This document shows, piece after piece, positions 16,317 to 24,944 of a DNA stretch of 64,000 nt. The notes under the pieces were generated by a model. The model was not told where the DNA came from and made no database searches. It saw nothing but the letters and a program-made list of their open reading frames with translations. Source of the DNA: JASHPR01 sp963778075. GTDB taxonomy: Bacteria; Actinomycetota; Actinomycetes; Streptosporangiales; Streptosporangiaceae. The translations under genes were made by a program, and so were the position numbers. Each line of letters opens with the position of its first letter. Position 1 is the stretch's first letter. The DNA is taken from positions 186,001 to 250,000 of the forward strand of contig CAVZTJ010000011.1 in NCBI GenBank assembly GCA_963778075.1. Reading direction: 5' to 3'.

Positions 16317-17840
16317 TCAGCCGTGGTTGGTGTAGATCGGTGTGGACGTCGATCCCTGGTCGGACCCGCCGATCGCGACGCACGCGTCCGGCGACGGGCA
16401 TTGGATCTGGGCGATTTCCATGAACGAGTCGCCCTGCATCCCGCCAGGAACCTTGGCTGGTACGGCGAAGCTGACCCGCTGCCAGCTGCGGCCGGCGTCC
16501 TGGGTAACGGCGACGACCGAGGACTCGGCGTTGTACGTATTCCCGATCCGCTGCGCGATGAGATCACCTCCGGCCGCGTAACAGGTCTGCGAGGTCGGGC
16601 AGGTCAGGGCGTCCATCATCGGGTAGGGCATCGTGTGCGGGAGCGTGCTGGCCGTCCAGGTCACCCCGCCGTCGGAGGAGAACGCGATCACGGTGTACTG
16701 CACGGCATCCTTCCCCGACGAGTAGCCAACCTGATTGCCCTCCCTGCCGTTGCGCTCAACGAAGCCGATCATCGCGCAGTGGCTGGCGTCCGCGCAGGTG
16801 ACGCCGGGGAAAGGGCCGGGACCGTAGCCGTCCGGCCAGGCATGATGTTGCCAGGTCAGGCCGCCGTCATCGGACGTCAGCAGTATGCCGTGGTCGACGT
16901 CGGGGCCCGTCCGGGGATCATTGTTGTCGTACAGCCCGACCGCCACACAGTGAGCGGCCGTCGGGCAGCTAACGGTCTGGATCGACTCGCCCTTGGGGAA
17001 CGGCACGACGGTGAAGCGCCTCCCGCCGTCGGACGTGACGACGAAGTGCATGTCGGCGATGAGATCAAAACCCGGGCTCATTAGATTTCCGGTGGCCGAG
17101 GCGAGTCCCCGGCAGGTGGTAGCGGTAACGCAGTTGAGGTTGCTGATCTGGCCCACGGCGGCCGGCAAGGGCCGCACCGTCCAGGAGTGACCGCCGTTCG
17201 CGGTGCTGAGGTACACGGGCTGATGGCCGTAGTACAGGCCACCCGCCGCGCAGTCGGCCGCGGCAGCGCACGACAGCGCCGAAGTGAAGGTGATGCCCTT
17301 GGGCACAGGGAGGACGCTCCACGTCTGCGCGCCGTCGGTTGAGACATAGAACGAGTTCATGTCCGCCGGCCCGCTCGGCGACGTCGAGTTGTCACCCTCG
17401 ACATAGCAGGTCGCCGCCGCCGGGCAGGTGAGCCATCCTGGCTCTGGGCCCGCCGTGTTCTCCTGCCAGCCGCGGGTGACCAGGTAGCTCATGAGCCGCC
17501 AGGCGCCGGACGGAGCCCGGACGGAGCGAGCGCCGCCGGGCAGCAGCCGGGCCGGCTGCCAGGAGGTGGTCAGCCGGCCACTGAGGGTCGGCGGTCCCTG
17601 CACGACGTTGACGATCAGAACGGCCACGGCGGCCGCGGCGATGGCCGTAGCCGCAACGATGGTGACGCGGCCACCCGGCGGCCGCCAGCGGCGCCAGCGC
17701 CTCCGCACCAGCACGCCCAACGCACCTGGCTCGTCGGCTTGGGCACCGGCGAGCGCCGTCCGGGCCCGGCTCCAGGCGGCGTCGTCCGGCCCCGGGGTGT
17801 CCGCCCGGAACCGGCGCAGCAGGTCGATCTCGTCAGGCAT
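16317..17840 (-). CDS. Membrane protein with anti-sigma-like N terminus and seven-repeat propeller-like domain
   Basis: 507 residues. The cytoplasmic N terminus (DEIDLLRRFRADTPGPDDAA) resembles the short leaders of proteins encoded beside actinobacterial ECF sigma genes. A single membrane helix follows near residues 70-92. The outer part has seven repeats, each with a C-x5-C pair (for example CPAAATC, CAAAADC, CVTATTC, CPTAAHC, CADASHC, CPTSQTC, CPSPDAC), alternating with BNR-like TSDGG.TW motifs. This fits a disulphide-stabilised seven-bladed beta-propeller. Its start overlaps the sigma gene by 8 bases. I infer an anti-sigma/sensor role; no zinc HxxxCxxC motif is seen. Confidence 0.75.
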   Translation of the reverse strand: MPDEIDLLRRFRADTPGPDDAAWSRARTALAGAQADEPGALGVLVRRRWRRWRPPGGRVTIVAATAIAAAAVAVLIVNVVQGPPTLSGRLTTSWQPARLLPGGARSVRAPSGAWRLMSYLVTRGWQENTAGPEPGWLTCPAAATCYVEGDNSTSPSGPADMNSFYVSTDGAQTWSVLPVPKGITFTSALSCAAAADCAAGGLYYGHQPVYLSTANGGHSWTVRPLPAAVGQISNLNCVTATTCRGLASATGNLMSPGFDLIADMHFVVTSDGGRRFTVVPFPKGESIQTVSCPTAAHCVAVGLYDNNDPRTGPDVDHGILLTSDDGGLTWQHHAWPDGYGPGPFPGVTCADASHCAMIGFVERNGREGNQVGYSSGKDAVQYTVIAFSSDGGVTWTASTLPHTMPYPMMDALTCPTSQTCYAAGGDLIAQRIGNTYNAESSVVAVTQDAGRSWQRVSFAVPAKVPGGMQGDSFMEIAQIQCPSPDACVAIGGSDQGSTSTPIYTNHG

Positions 17841-18417
17841 GGCCTTGCTCCTTGAACGTCCACTGGTCGAAGTCGAACTCGCCGAGCAGGGCGCGCAGCG
17901 CCGCGCGGGCGCGAGACAGCCGCGACCGCGCGGTGCCCTGCGCGATGCCGAGCGCGGCGGCGATCTCCTCGTGACTGAGGTCGGCCCACGCGTGTAGCAG
18001 CAGGACGTCGCGCTGGTCACGGTTCAGCGCCGCGAGTGCCCCCGCGATCCGCGGCGCAAGCATTGCCGCAATCACCCGCTCGTCGGCCGCGTCGGCGAAC
18101 TCGGCCGCGGGCAGCGGCCCGAGCGAGTCACGCGCCAGCCGCGCGTCCAGCTCGAGGAGCTGCTGCTCGTCTCGCCAGTGCTTGCGCACCACGTTGGCGG
18201 CGATCCCGTACAGCCAGGACCGGGGCGACCCGAGCCCGGGCTGATAGGCCGCCCGCCGCCGGTACGCCGTCGCGAACACCTCGGCCGCCAGGTCCTCGGC
18301 GAGGGCCTGGCCCACGCGCCGCGCGATGAACCGGTACACCGGCGCGAAGTGCTCCCGGAACACCGCGTCGAAGTCGCCCAGCGCCGCGACGGCTCCGGTC
18401 GCCTGGTTCCCGTCCAC
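17833..18417 (-). CDS. ECF-type RNA polymerase sigma factor
   Basis: 194 residues. Region 2 spans about residues 18-85 (FDAVFREHFAPVYRFIARR, then SWLYGIAANVVRKHWR), and region 4 spans about 125-180 (LNRDQRDVLLLHAWADLSHE, then EIAAALGIAQGTARSRLSRAR). There is no SnoaL or other extension. The GTG start has no clear ribosome site, so it may be leaderless or start at another codon. It is co-transcribed and translationally coupled with the membrane protein that follows, the usual arrangement for an ECF factor and its regulator. The target promoters are unknown; the secreted glycosidase next door is convergent, not in the same unit. Confidence 0.9.
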   Translation of the reverse strand: MDGNQATGAVAALGDFDAVFREHFAPVYRFIARRVGQALAEDLAAEVFATAYRRRAAYQPGLGSPRSWLYGIAANVVRKHWRDEQQLLELDARLARDSLGPLPAAEFADAADERVIAAMLAPRIAGALAALNRDQRDVLLLHAWADLSHEEIAAALGIAQGTARSRLSRARAALRALLGEFDFDQWTFKEQGHA

Positions 18418-18630
18418 GAGTAAGTATTGACGCGACGGCTAGATCCGTTCCGCCATGTTCAGCGCGGCGAGGCCAGGGCCGAGGATCAGCCGGCGCGGCC
18501 CGTGGTCCAGGCGCGCTCTGCTGCCGCGGTGTCGCGACGAGGTTGTCCTGAGCCAGCGGCAGGTCATCGACCTGGTAGCCGTACAGCGGTCCGTCTTCCT
18601 CCGTGATGACGGGGCGGCGGTCGCCGGGTC
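18418..18630. other. Gap without a recognisable gene
   Basis: Lies between the sigma-factor start and the TetR remnant. Open frames on both strands here give no recognisable protein; the minus-strand reading near VITEEDGPLYGYQVDD may be debris of a lost gene. No clear promoter motif was identified. Confidence 0.4.
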
Positions 18631-18798
18631 GGCTATACAACCGGCGCGCTGTATTACAACTTCACCGGAAAGGAACAGCTGTTCCTGGAGCTGCTGAACA
18701 CCGGCATGACCAGGCTGGCCACCAACTGGGCTGAGGCGGTCAGCCGGGCCTTCAGCGAGGCCGCCCGCGTTCTGCGGCGGCTCTTCACCGCAGACTGA
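18631..18798 (+). pseudogene. TetR-family regulator fragment
   Basis: 56 codons ending in TGA that match the second half of a TetR helix-turn-helix and the start of the next helix: GYTTGALYYNFTGKEQLFLE, then LLNTGMTRLATNW. The first half of the DNA-binding domain and most of the ligand domain are absent, and the tail is short. No start codon of its own is visible. It is a relic rather than a gene. Confidence 0.75.
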
Positions 18799-18852
18799 TG
18801 TCTGGGCGGGTGAGGAGCTGTGGGATGCCTAGAGTCTGCGCCTTGGATCAGG

Positions 18853-19524
18853 CTAAGAGTCTGTGCCCTGGGTCGCGTCTTCCTTCACGGGGCGCCCGGC
18901 GTGCTGCCGGCCGGGACTGGGAAACAGGCGGTCCAGGTGATAGTCGATGACGGCCTGGGCGTGCTCGGGCGTGGACTGGCCACCCAGGACGCTCGTGCCC
19001 AGGCCCGCGGACATGGCAATCAGGCTGAGGGCTTCCAGCTCCGGGTCCAGGCCTTCGGGCGTGTCGCCGGTGGCCTGGGCAGATCGCAGCTGGGCGGCGA
19101 CCACGTCGATCACGGCGGCTGAGTTCCGGACCAGGGGACCGATCGCCAGCGCCGGGTCGGTCAGCGAGAGCGCGAAGTAGGCCGTGTACAGGACGGTGAA
19201 GGTGCGTCGCTCGTCATCCGCGGGCAGCCCCTCGGTCAGGATGGCCGCGATGACGTCGCGCGGGCTAGCCAAGCCGCCTGACCCGCTTGTCTCCCTGAAC
19301 CGCGCCACAGCCCGCGCGCTGAACTGGGCGGCCAGCTGCTGCAAGGCGAACAGCAGGAGTTCTTCCTTGGTACCGAAGTAGTACTGGACCAGCCGCAGGG
19401 ACACGCCGGCTTCGGCTGCGACCTCACGCATCCCGGTAGCGTGCAGCCCGCGCGTCGCGGCCGTCCGCAGCAGCGCGTCCGCGATCTGCCTGCGCCGCTC
19501 TTCGTGGTCGACCCGCTTTGGCAC
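18853..19524 (-). CDS. TetR family transcriptional regulator
   Basis: 223 residues from a GTG at 19524 (MPKRVDHEERRRQIADALLR). Helix-turn-helix near residues 8-55: GLHATGMREVAAEAGVSLRL, then VQYYFGTKEELL, with the C-terminal TetR_C_2-like dimer domain (RTFTVLYTAYFALSLTDPAL). A longer reading exists to 19583 and beyond but would cross the operator. It is divergent from the alpha/beta hydrolase gene at 19616, which it most likely controls together with itself. Confidence 0.87.
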   Translation of the reverse strand: MPKRVDHEERRRQIADALLRTAATRGLHATGMREVAAEAGVSLRLVQYYFGTKEELLLFALQQLAAQFSARAVARFRETSGSGGLASPRDVIAAILTEGLPADDERRTFTVLYTAYFALSLTDPALAIGPLVRNSAAVIDVVAAQLRSAQATGDTPEGLDPELEALSLIAMSAGLGTSVLGGQSTPEHAQAVIDYHLDRLFPSPGRQHAGRPVKEDATQGTDS

Positions 19525-19563
19525 CCGCCCACCGTATCCCTCGGCATCCGCCCGCTCATCTTC

Positions 19564-19581
19564 ATGGTACACTCGTATCAT
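19564..19581. promoter_or_regulatory. Candidate TetR operator
   Basis: ATGGTAC and GTATCAT arms with a 4-base centre (six of seven arm positions pair) lie 35 bases before the hydrolase start and 40 bases from the TetR start. AT-rich flanks suggest overlapping divergent promoters. Confidence 0.55.
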
Positions 19582-19615
19582 AAAGGTAGCGGGCTCAGCC
19601 GCTAGGAGGCGGGAC

Positions 19616-20569
19616 ATGCTCGGGATCAAGCGCATCACCGGCGCAGCAGACCTGGCAGCCGAGGGCGAGCCGGGATCGTGGGTGAGCGATGCGGCACGGG
19701 AGAAGTTCATGGCCGCCTACGAGCGGACTTTCGCGCTGTGGCCGCAGCCGCGCGAGGAGTTCGATATCGAGACGGCGACCGCGACCACGCGGGTGCACGC
19801 CTACCGGCCGCATCCCAGCGGGGACCCGGTCGTGCTGCTCACTGGCGCCGGGGGCAACGCAGCTGTCTGGTTCCCGCACGTGGCGGCGCTCGCAGCGGAC
19901 GGCCCGGTGTACGCGATCGACATGCCCGGCGACGCGAATCCCAGTGTCCCGCGCGCCCTGATGACTCCTCCGGCCTCCTGCGCGGCCTGGCTTGACGAGC
20001 TCCTCGGCAAGCTCAGCGACCGCCCGGCGCATCTGGTGGGCTTCTCCTACGGCGGCTGGGTCGCCATGAACCAGGCGATCCGGGCGCCCGGCCGGGTCGC
20101 CTCGATCACGCTGCTCGACCCCGCCGGGCTCACCAAGCTCGACGCCCGCTTCTGGTGGTGGCTCACCATCAGCGGGCTGGCCACCCTGACCCCGATGCCG
20201 CTGCGCCGCCGCCTCGCCCGGTGGCTGGACAACCCGGCCATGCTGCAGCCGGAGCTGATGACGCTCATGTGGGCAGCCATTCGCGGCTACCGGGCAGAAC
20301 CGAAGTTTCCCGGCGTCCTCACCGACGATGAGCTGCGCGCGATCGACGTGCCGGTCCTGGTTATCACCGGAGCGCGCAGCGCCCTGCTCACCCCGGCGGA
20401 GGCCCGCGCCCGGGGAAGCCTCATGTCGCACGCCGAGGTGGCCATCGTCCCCGGCAGCCACGGCGGCTTCAACCGGATCGACGAACTGAACGACCGGATC
20501 GCCGCCTTCATCAAGGCCCACGCCACCAGCAAGCAGGCGGCTCAGCCGACCCAGCCACGGCGCGGTTAG
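19616..20569 (+). CDS. Alpha/beta hydrolase
   Basis: 317 residues, ATG start after AGGAGG. Alpha/beta-hydrolase fold: the oxyanion strand VVLLTGAGGNAAVW, the nucleophile elbow GFSYGG, a cap region, the LVITGARSALLTP strand and the catalytic His in PGSHGG. The usual acidic residue after the penultimate strand is not obvious (GARSALL where GxxD is common), so the acid may come from elsewhere. The substrate is unknown. Its last codons lie in a 35-base tandem repeat shared with the convergent phosphatase gene. Confidence 0.85.
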   Translation: MLGIKRITGAADLAAEGEPGSWVSDAAREKFMAAYERTFALWPQPREEFDIETATATTRVHAYRPHPSGDPVVLLTGAGGNAAVWFPHVAALAADGPVYAIDMPGDANPSVPRALMTPPASCAAWLDELLGKLSDRPAHLVGFSYGGWVAMNQAIRAPGRVASITLLDPAGLTKLDARFWWWLTISGLATLTPMPLRRRLARWLDNPAMLQPELMTLMWAAIRGYRAEPKFPGVLTDDELRAIDVPVLVITGARSALLTPAEARARGSLMSHAEVAIVPGSHGGFNRIDELNDRIAAFIKAHATSKQAAQPTQPRRG

Positions 20570-20640
20570 CCCTGCGCGGGCCGCCCCAGCCACGGGCCGG
20601 TTAGCCCTGCGCGGGCAGGCCCAGCCACGGCGCGGGCAGG
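20550..20640. repeat. 35-bp tandem repeat across two convergent stop codons
   Basis: Unit starts at 20550, 20585 and 20620 (two full copies, four differences in 35, plus 21 bases of a third). The first copy supplies the TAG of the plus-strand hydrolase. The second supplies, read on the other strand, the TAA of the phosphatase. The third encodes the end of the phosphatase (LPAPWLG). Confidence 0.9.
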
Positions 20641-22676
20641 GATTGCTCGGTCCAGATGCACTTTCCCGTGGCCATGTACCGGGTACCCCAGCGGTCGCTG
20701 AGCGCGGAAATCAGCTGCAGGCCCCTGCCGCCCTCGTCGGTCCAGGAGGTCCGGCGGATACGCGGAGTGGTCTGGCTGCCGTCGAAGACCTCGCAGACCA
20801 GGGACCGGCTGCGCATCAGGCGGAGGCGGGCCGGTCCCCTGGCATGCCGGACGACGTTGGCGACCAGCTCGCTGGCAAGCATCTCGGTGGTGAGCGCCAG
20901 GTCGTCCAGGTGCCATGCGCCGAGCGTGTCGCGCACGTGCTCACGGGCGGCGCTGGCGGCCTGCGCGTTCTCCGGCAGCGACCAGGTGGCGATGGCATCC
21001 GGGGCCGTGGCGTGTACCTGGGCGACCAGCAGGGCTGCATCGTCGGGACGCTGCTGGTCGGCAGGCATCAGCGCCTCGCAGAGGCTGTCGCAGAGCTGGT
21101 CCAGGTCCTGCGCATGGTGGCTGTGCAGCAGCTCGGCCAGGCGGCTCATCCCGCTGTCGACGTCGCGTTCGGCCGACTCAATCAGGCCGTCGGTGTACAG
21201 GACGATCAACCCGTCCTCGGGAACCGGCAGGTCCACGACCTCAAACGGGGGATCAGCGACGCCTAGCGGCGGGTCGCCATTCCCTTTCGCGAAGGACACC
21301 CGGCCATCGGGGCAGACAATGGCAAGCGGCGGGTGGCCGGCCCGCGCGACGGAGCAGGTCGCGGTCGTCGGGTCGTAAATCGCGTACAGGCAGGTGGCGA
21401 ACGAATCATCCCCGAGGCCGTTGACCAGGTCGTTGAGGCGGCTCAGGATCTCGTCGGGCGGCATCTCCAGGTCAGACAGGGTCTGCACCGCGGTGCGCAG
21501 CCGACCCATGATGACCGCTTCCGGCAGGCCGTGGCCCATGACGTCGCCGATCACCAGGGCAACCCGGTCGGCTGACAGCGGGATGACGTCGTACCAGTCG
21601 CCGCCGACATCCATGCCCTGCCCCGCGGGAAGGTACTGGGCGGCCGCGGTGACGGCAGGGAGGACGGGCAGTTCCTGGGGGAGCAGCGCACGCTGCAGCG
21701 CCTGCGCCCGGGCGTGCTCGGCGTCGAAGAGCCGGGCCCGCTCCAGCGCCTGGGCGATCAGTCCACTGAGCGCGATCAGCAGGGCTCGCTCGGCGCCGGT
21801 CAGGCGGCGGGGGTAAGCGAAGGAGATCACGCACAGGCCGGCCACATGTCCCGAAACGACCAGCGGCAGGAACGCCCACGCCTGCTTGCCGCCCAATGCC
21901 GGTATGCCCGGCATTTTCGGGTAGCGCTGCACGAACTCCTCGGCGGAGGAGACGAACCAGGGCCGGTGAGTGCTCATCGCCTCTTCTACCGGGCCGAGAT
22001 CCGCCGCGGGTGCGCTGATCACGTCGATGAACGACCGGGAGTAGCCGACAGCCCCGATCACCCGCATGATGGCGCCGTCCGGCACCTGAATGATCAGGCC
22101 CGACGCCCCGAACGGCGGCAGTACCCGGTCGGCGACCGCGGTCACCACATCCTGCGAGGTGACAGCCTCGGCCAGCGCCGAGGCCAGGTCCTGGATCCGG
22201 GCCGCCCGCTCGGTACCTCGCACCTCGGTGTCGGGCTCGGTCTCAGGCTCGCCGCTGTTACCCCGTGACCCCGCGGTCTCCCAGATCACACCCACCAGAC
22301 GGTACGGGCGCCCGTCCGCGCCTGCCAGCACCCGGCCCCGGGACCGGACCCACACCGTGGTCCCGTGGCGGCAGATCCTGAACTCCTGGTCGAACGACCC
22401 GCCCGTGTACACGGCCCGCCGGGTATCTTCGGCCATCCAGGGGTAATCGTCGGGATGCACCAGGCTGGTCCACGCGTTGATGAGGCCGTCATACCTGTCT
22501 GGGTCAATGCCCATCACGGCCATCGCGTTCTCATCGAGCTTCAGCAGGCCTGAGCCCAGGAACCAGTCCCAGGCGCCGATGCCAGCCGCACGGAACGCCG
22601 CCGCAAAGTCGGTCGTATCCGTCGTGTCGGTCTTATCCGCGCCCAGGCTGTTCTGCCAGGGCCACGACCTGCTCAT
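20601..22676 (-). CDS. PAS-GAF-SpoIIE phosphatase with C-terminal anti-sigma-type kinase domain
   Basis: About 692 residues from the ATG at 22676. Order: PAS domain (~25-130, DENAMAVMGIDPDRYDG with an HPDD motif); GAF domain (~160-310); SpoIIE/PP2C phosphatase (~345-545, with GGDWYDVIPL, VIGDVMGHGLPEA, LYTDGLIE and RPDDAALLV metal-site motifs); HATPase domain (~565-680, with ASELVANVVRHA and GGRGLQLI). This is the layout of actinomycete proteins that act on STAS/anti-sigma partners: the phosphatase activates and the kinase-like domain may bind or phosphorylate. No partner STAS gene is adjacent. It follows a histone-deacetylase-family gene after 10 bases, so the two are probably one operon. 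Confidence 0.92.
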   Translation of the reverse strand: MSRSWPWQNSLGADKTDTTDTTDFAAAFRAAGIGAWDWFLGSGLLKLDENAMAVMGIDPDRYDGLINAWTSLVHPDDYPWMAEDTRRAVYTGGSFDQEFRICRHGTTVWVRSRGRVLAGADGRPYRLVGVIWETAGSRGNSGEPETEPDTEVRGTERAARIQDLASALAEAVTSQDVVTAVADRVLPPFGASGLIIQVPDGAIMRVIGAVGYSRSFIDVISAPAADLGPVEEAMSTHRPWFVSSAEEFVQRYPKMPGIPALGGKQAWAFLPLVVSGHVAGLCVISFAYPRRLTGAERALLIALSGLIAQALERARLFDAEHARAQALQRALLPQELPVLPAVTAAAQYLPAGQGMDVGGDWYDVIPLSADRVALVIGDVMGHGLPEAVIMGRLRTAVQTLSDLEMPPDEILSRLNDLVNGLGDDSFATCLYAIYDPTTATCSVARAGHPPLAIVCPDGRVSFAKGNGDPPLGVADPPFEVVDLPVPEDGLIVLYTDGLIESAERDVDSGMSRLAELLHSHHAQDLDQLCDSLCEALMPADQQRPDDAALLVAQVHATAPDAIATWSLPENAQAASAAREHVRDTLGAWHLDDLALTTEMLASELVANVVRHARGPARLRLMRSRSLVCEVFDGSQTTPRIRRTSWTDEGGRGLQLISALSDRWGTRYMATGKCIWTEQSLPAPWLGLPAQG

Positions 22677-22686
22677 ACGTCCCAAC

Positions 22687-23772
22687 TTACCCAGGCGTCG
22701 TGGTCGTGCCCCAACATGCGGCCCCGTCTAGGGTGGCCACGACCAGCGGGCCGAGCGATGCCAGGTCGTAGCCGCCTTCCTGGATGAACACGGCCGGCCC
22801 GAGTGAGCCGATCCGGCGGCCCGCCTCCCGGTAGCCGTCCTCGGTGACGCGCAGCGGGCTCTCCGGGTCGCCGACGGCGGCATCGACGCCGAGCGACACG
22901 ACCAGCACGTCGGCGTCCCGTTCCCGGATCTCATCGCAGAGCACCTCCAGGGCGGCGAGCCAGCCGTCGTCACCTGTTCCGGGCGCCAGGGGGAGGTTCC
23001 GGTTGGCGCCGGCGCCCGGCCCGCTCCCCCGCTCGCCGGCGTACCCGGCATAGTGCGGGAACCAGCCGGCCCCCGGGTCGACGTGCAGCGAGCCGTACCA
23101 GACGTCGGCCCGGTCGTAGAAGATCGCCTGGGTGCCGTTGCCGTGATGGGCGTCGATGTCCAGCACGGCGACCCGCCCCGCCCCGGCGTCCCGGAGCGCC
23201 TGCGCGGCGACCGCGGCGTTGTTCAGGTAGCAGGAGCCGCCGTACGCGCTCTTGGTCACGTGGTGGCCCGGCGGCCTGCACAGCGCGTAGGCCAGCCGCT
23301 CACCGCCGCTGACCAGGTCGGCCGCGGTCAGCGCCGCATCCACCGCGCCCCGGATCGCGGCCCAGCTCCCCGGGCCGACCAGCGTCATCGTGTCGTAGCA
23401 GAACAGCCCGGCCCGGCCGTGGACCGCGGGCGGCGTCCGCAGCGGCAGGCCGCCCAGCAGTCCCGGCGTGGGGAACACGTACGGCACGACCCGGTCCCGG
23501 CCGTACTCACCGGGCAAGCCGACCGCCGACCACTCCGCCCAGACCTGCGCCAGGTGATCGACCAGCGCCGGGTCGTGCACCGCGCGCAGCACGGTGTCGT
23601 TGTGCTCGCGGGCGGGGACCACCGGCGCCCCGGCCGCCGACAGCGCGTCGCGCAGCGCCAGCGCCCTGGCCGGCACCTCGGTGCCCGGGTCCCGGAGGCC
23701 GAGCCACACCTCCCAGGCCGGCTCGTGCCGCAGGCAGTCCTCGCTCCAGACCACCGGAACCGGCAGGCTCAC
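22687..23772 (-). CDS. Histone deacetylase family protein (acetyl-polyamine/acetyl-lysine hydrolase)
   Basis: 361 residues, GTG start at 23772 behind GGGGAGG. Arginase/deacetylase fold with the zinc-hydrolase motifs: CRPPGHH (active-site His pair), LDIDAHHGNGTQ (Asp and His ligands), the third Asp in SLGVDAAVGD, and EGGYDLASLG with the transition-state Tyr. Bacterial members remove acetyl groups from polyamines, acetoin-like compounds or protein lysines; the target here is unknown. Divergent from the P1 peptidase by 42 bases, and upstream of the SpoIIE phosphatase on the same strand. Confidence 0.9.
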   Translation of the reverse strand: MSLPVPVVWSEDCLRHEPAWEVWLGLRDPGTEVPARALALRDALSAAGAPVVPAREHNDTVLRAVHDPALVDHLAQVWAEWSAVGLPGEYGRDRVVPYVFPTPGLLGGLPLRTPPAVHGRAGLFCYDTMTLVGPGSWAAIRGAVDAALTAADLVSGGERLAYALCRPPGHHVTKSAYGGSCYLNNAAVAAQALRDAGAGRVAVLDIDAHHGNGTQAIFYDRADVWYGSLHVDPGAGWFPHYAGYAGERGSGPGAGANRNLPLAPGTGDDGWLAALEVLCDEIRERDADVLVVSLGVDAAVGDPESPLRVTEDGYREAGRRIGSLGPAVFIQEGGYDLASLGPLVVATLDGAACWGTTTTPG

Positions 23773-23814
23773 GTGCCCCTCCCCACCCGCCGCGGCGGCG
23801 GTTACGATCACGGA

Positions 23815-24944
23815 ATGCCTCGCGCGTCTGATCTTGGCATCGCCATCGGCCTGCTGCCATCCGGCCCGACCGGGTCGGTGCTCGACGTCCCCGGCGTCGG
23901 CCTGGGGCACGCCACGGTCTGGCGGGACGAGCCGCCCCGCCGGCCGGCCGCGGCATCGCCCGGACCGGGGTCACCGTGCTCGACCCGGGCGGCGACGTGT
24001 TCGCCGCGCCGGTCCCGGCCGGAGGCGCGGTGCTCAACGGCGCCGGCGAGTGCACCGGGCTGCTGACCGCGCAGGAGTGGGGCCTGGCCGAGACGCCAGT
24101 GTTCCTCACCTCGACCATGCAGGTCGGCCGGGTCTACGACGCCGCGTGCGAGCTGCTGCTCGAGGAGCAGCCCGCGATCGCCGACGACGTGATCATCCCG
24201 ATCGTCGCCGAGTGCGACGACAGCTTCCTCAGCGACACCCGGCGGATGCAGGTGGAGCGCGGCGATGTGCGGGACGCGCTGGCCACCGCGCGCGCCTCGG
24301 CCGGCGCAGTGGCGGCCGTGGAGGGCGCGGTCGGCGCCGGGACCGGGATGAGCTGCCTCGGCTACAAGGGCGGGATCGGCACCGCGTCGCGGGTTCTGCC
24401 GGACGGCTCGGTCGTAGGCGTTCTCACCCTGACCAATTTCGGCGAGGCGGGGCGGCTCACCGTCGCGGGGGTGCCCGCGGGCCAGCTTTTGCGTGAACGT
24501 GACGCCGACGGGCCGGTCGGCGGCCAGCCCGGCGCTCCGGAGCCGGGGGTGACGCGGGTGGCGCGCCCCGCCGGGTCGTGCATCGTCGTCGCGATCACCG
24601 ATGGCCCGCTGGACGGTGCGGCCTGCCAGCGGGCGGCCCGCCGGGCCGGCCTGGGCCTGGCCCGGTGCGGCAGCACCGCCCACCACGGCAGCGGCGAGAT
24701 CTTCCTGGCGCTGGCCACCGGGCTGCGCGCGCCACGCGGCACCGCGCCGCCGCGGGCCCCGGTCACCGGCCGGGCGCTCGACGACTATTTCGCCGCCGTG
24801 GCCGAGGCCACCGAGGAAGCAGTGATCAACAGCCTGCTGCAGTCGGTGACCGTCACCGGCCGGAACGGGAACACCTCCCGCCAGATTCCCGTCGAGGAGC
24901 TGCGCAGCCTAGTTGCCGGGTATCCGGCGAGGAGCCGATCATGA
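23815..24944 (+). pseudogene. P1 family peptidase (DmpA-like), frameshifted
   Basis: N-terminal nucleophile aminopeptidase related to DmpA. The first ~35 codons (VLDVPGVGLGHATVWRDEP) are in one frame and the rest, from about GRGIARTGVTVLDPGGDV onward, is in another, with the shift between roughly 23930 and 23950 in a run of CCG/CCGG. The remainder is intact: NGAGECTG, GAVGAGTGMSCLGYKGGIG, and the self-cleavage site GSCIVVAITDGPL with the nucleophile Ser, then GLGLARCGSTAHHGSGEIF. Either a recent break or a sequencing error. It is followed by, and overlaps, the S9 peptidase gene. Confidence 0.8.

Noticed and set aside
24578..24940. Extended N terminus for the S9 peptidase
   Set aside because: It is an antiphase reading of the P1 peptidase gene. 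The ATG at 24941 has a ribosome site and a natural start.
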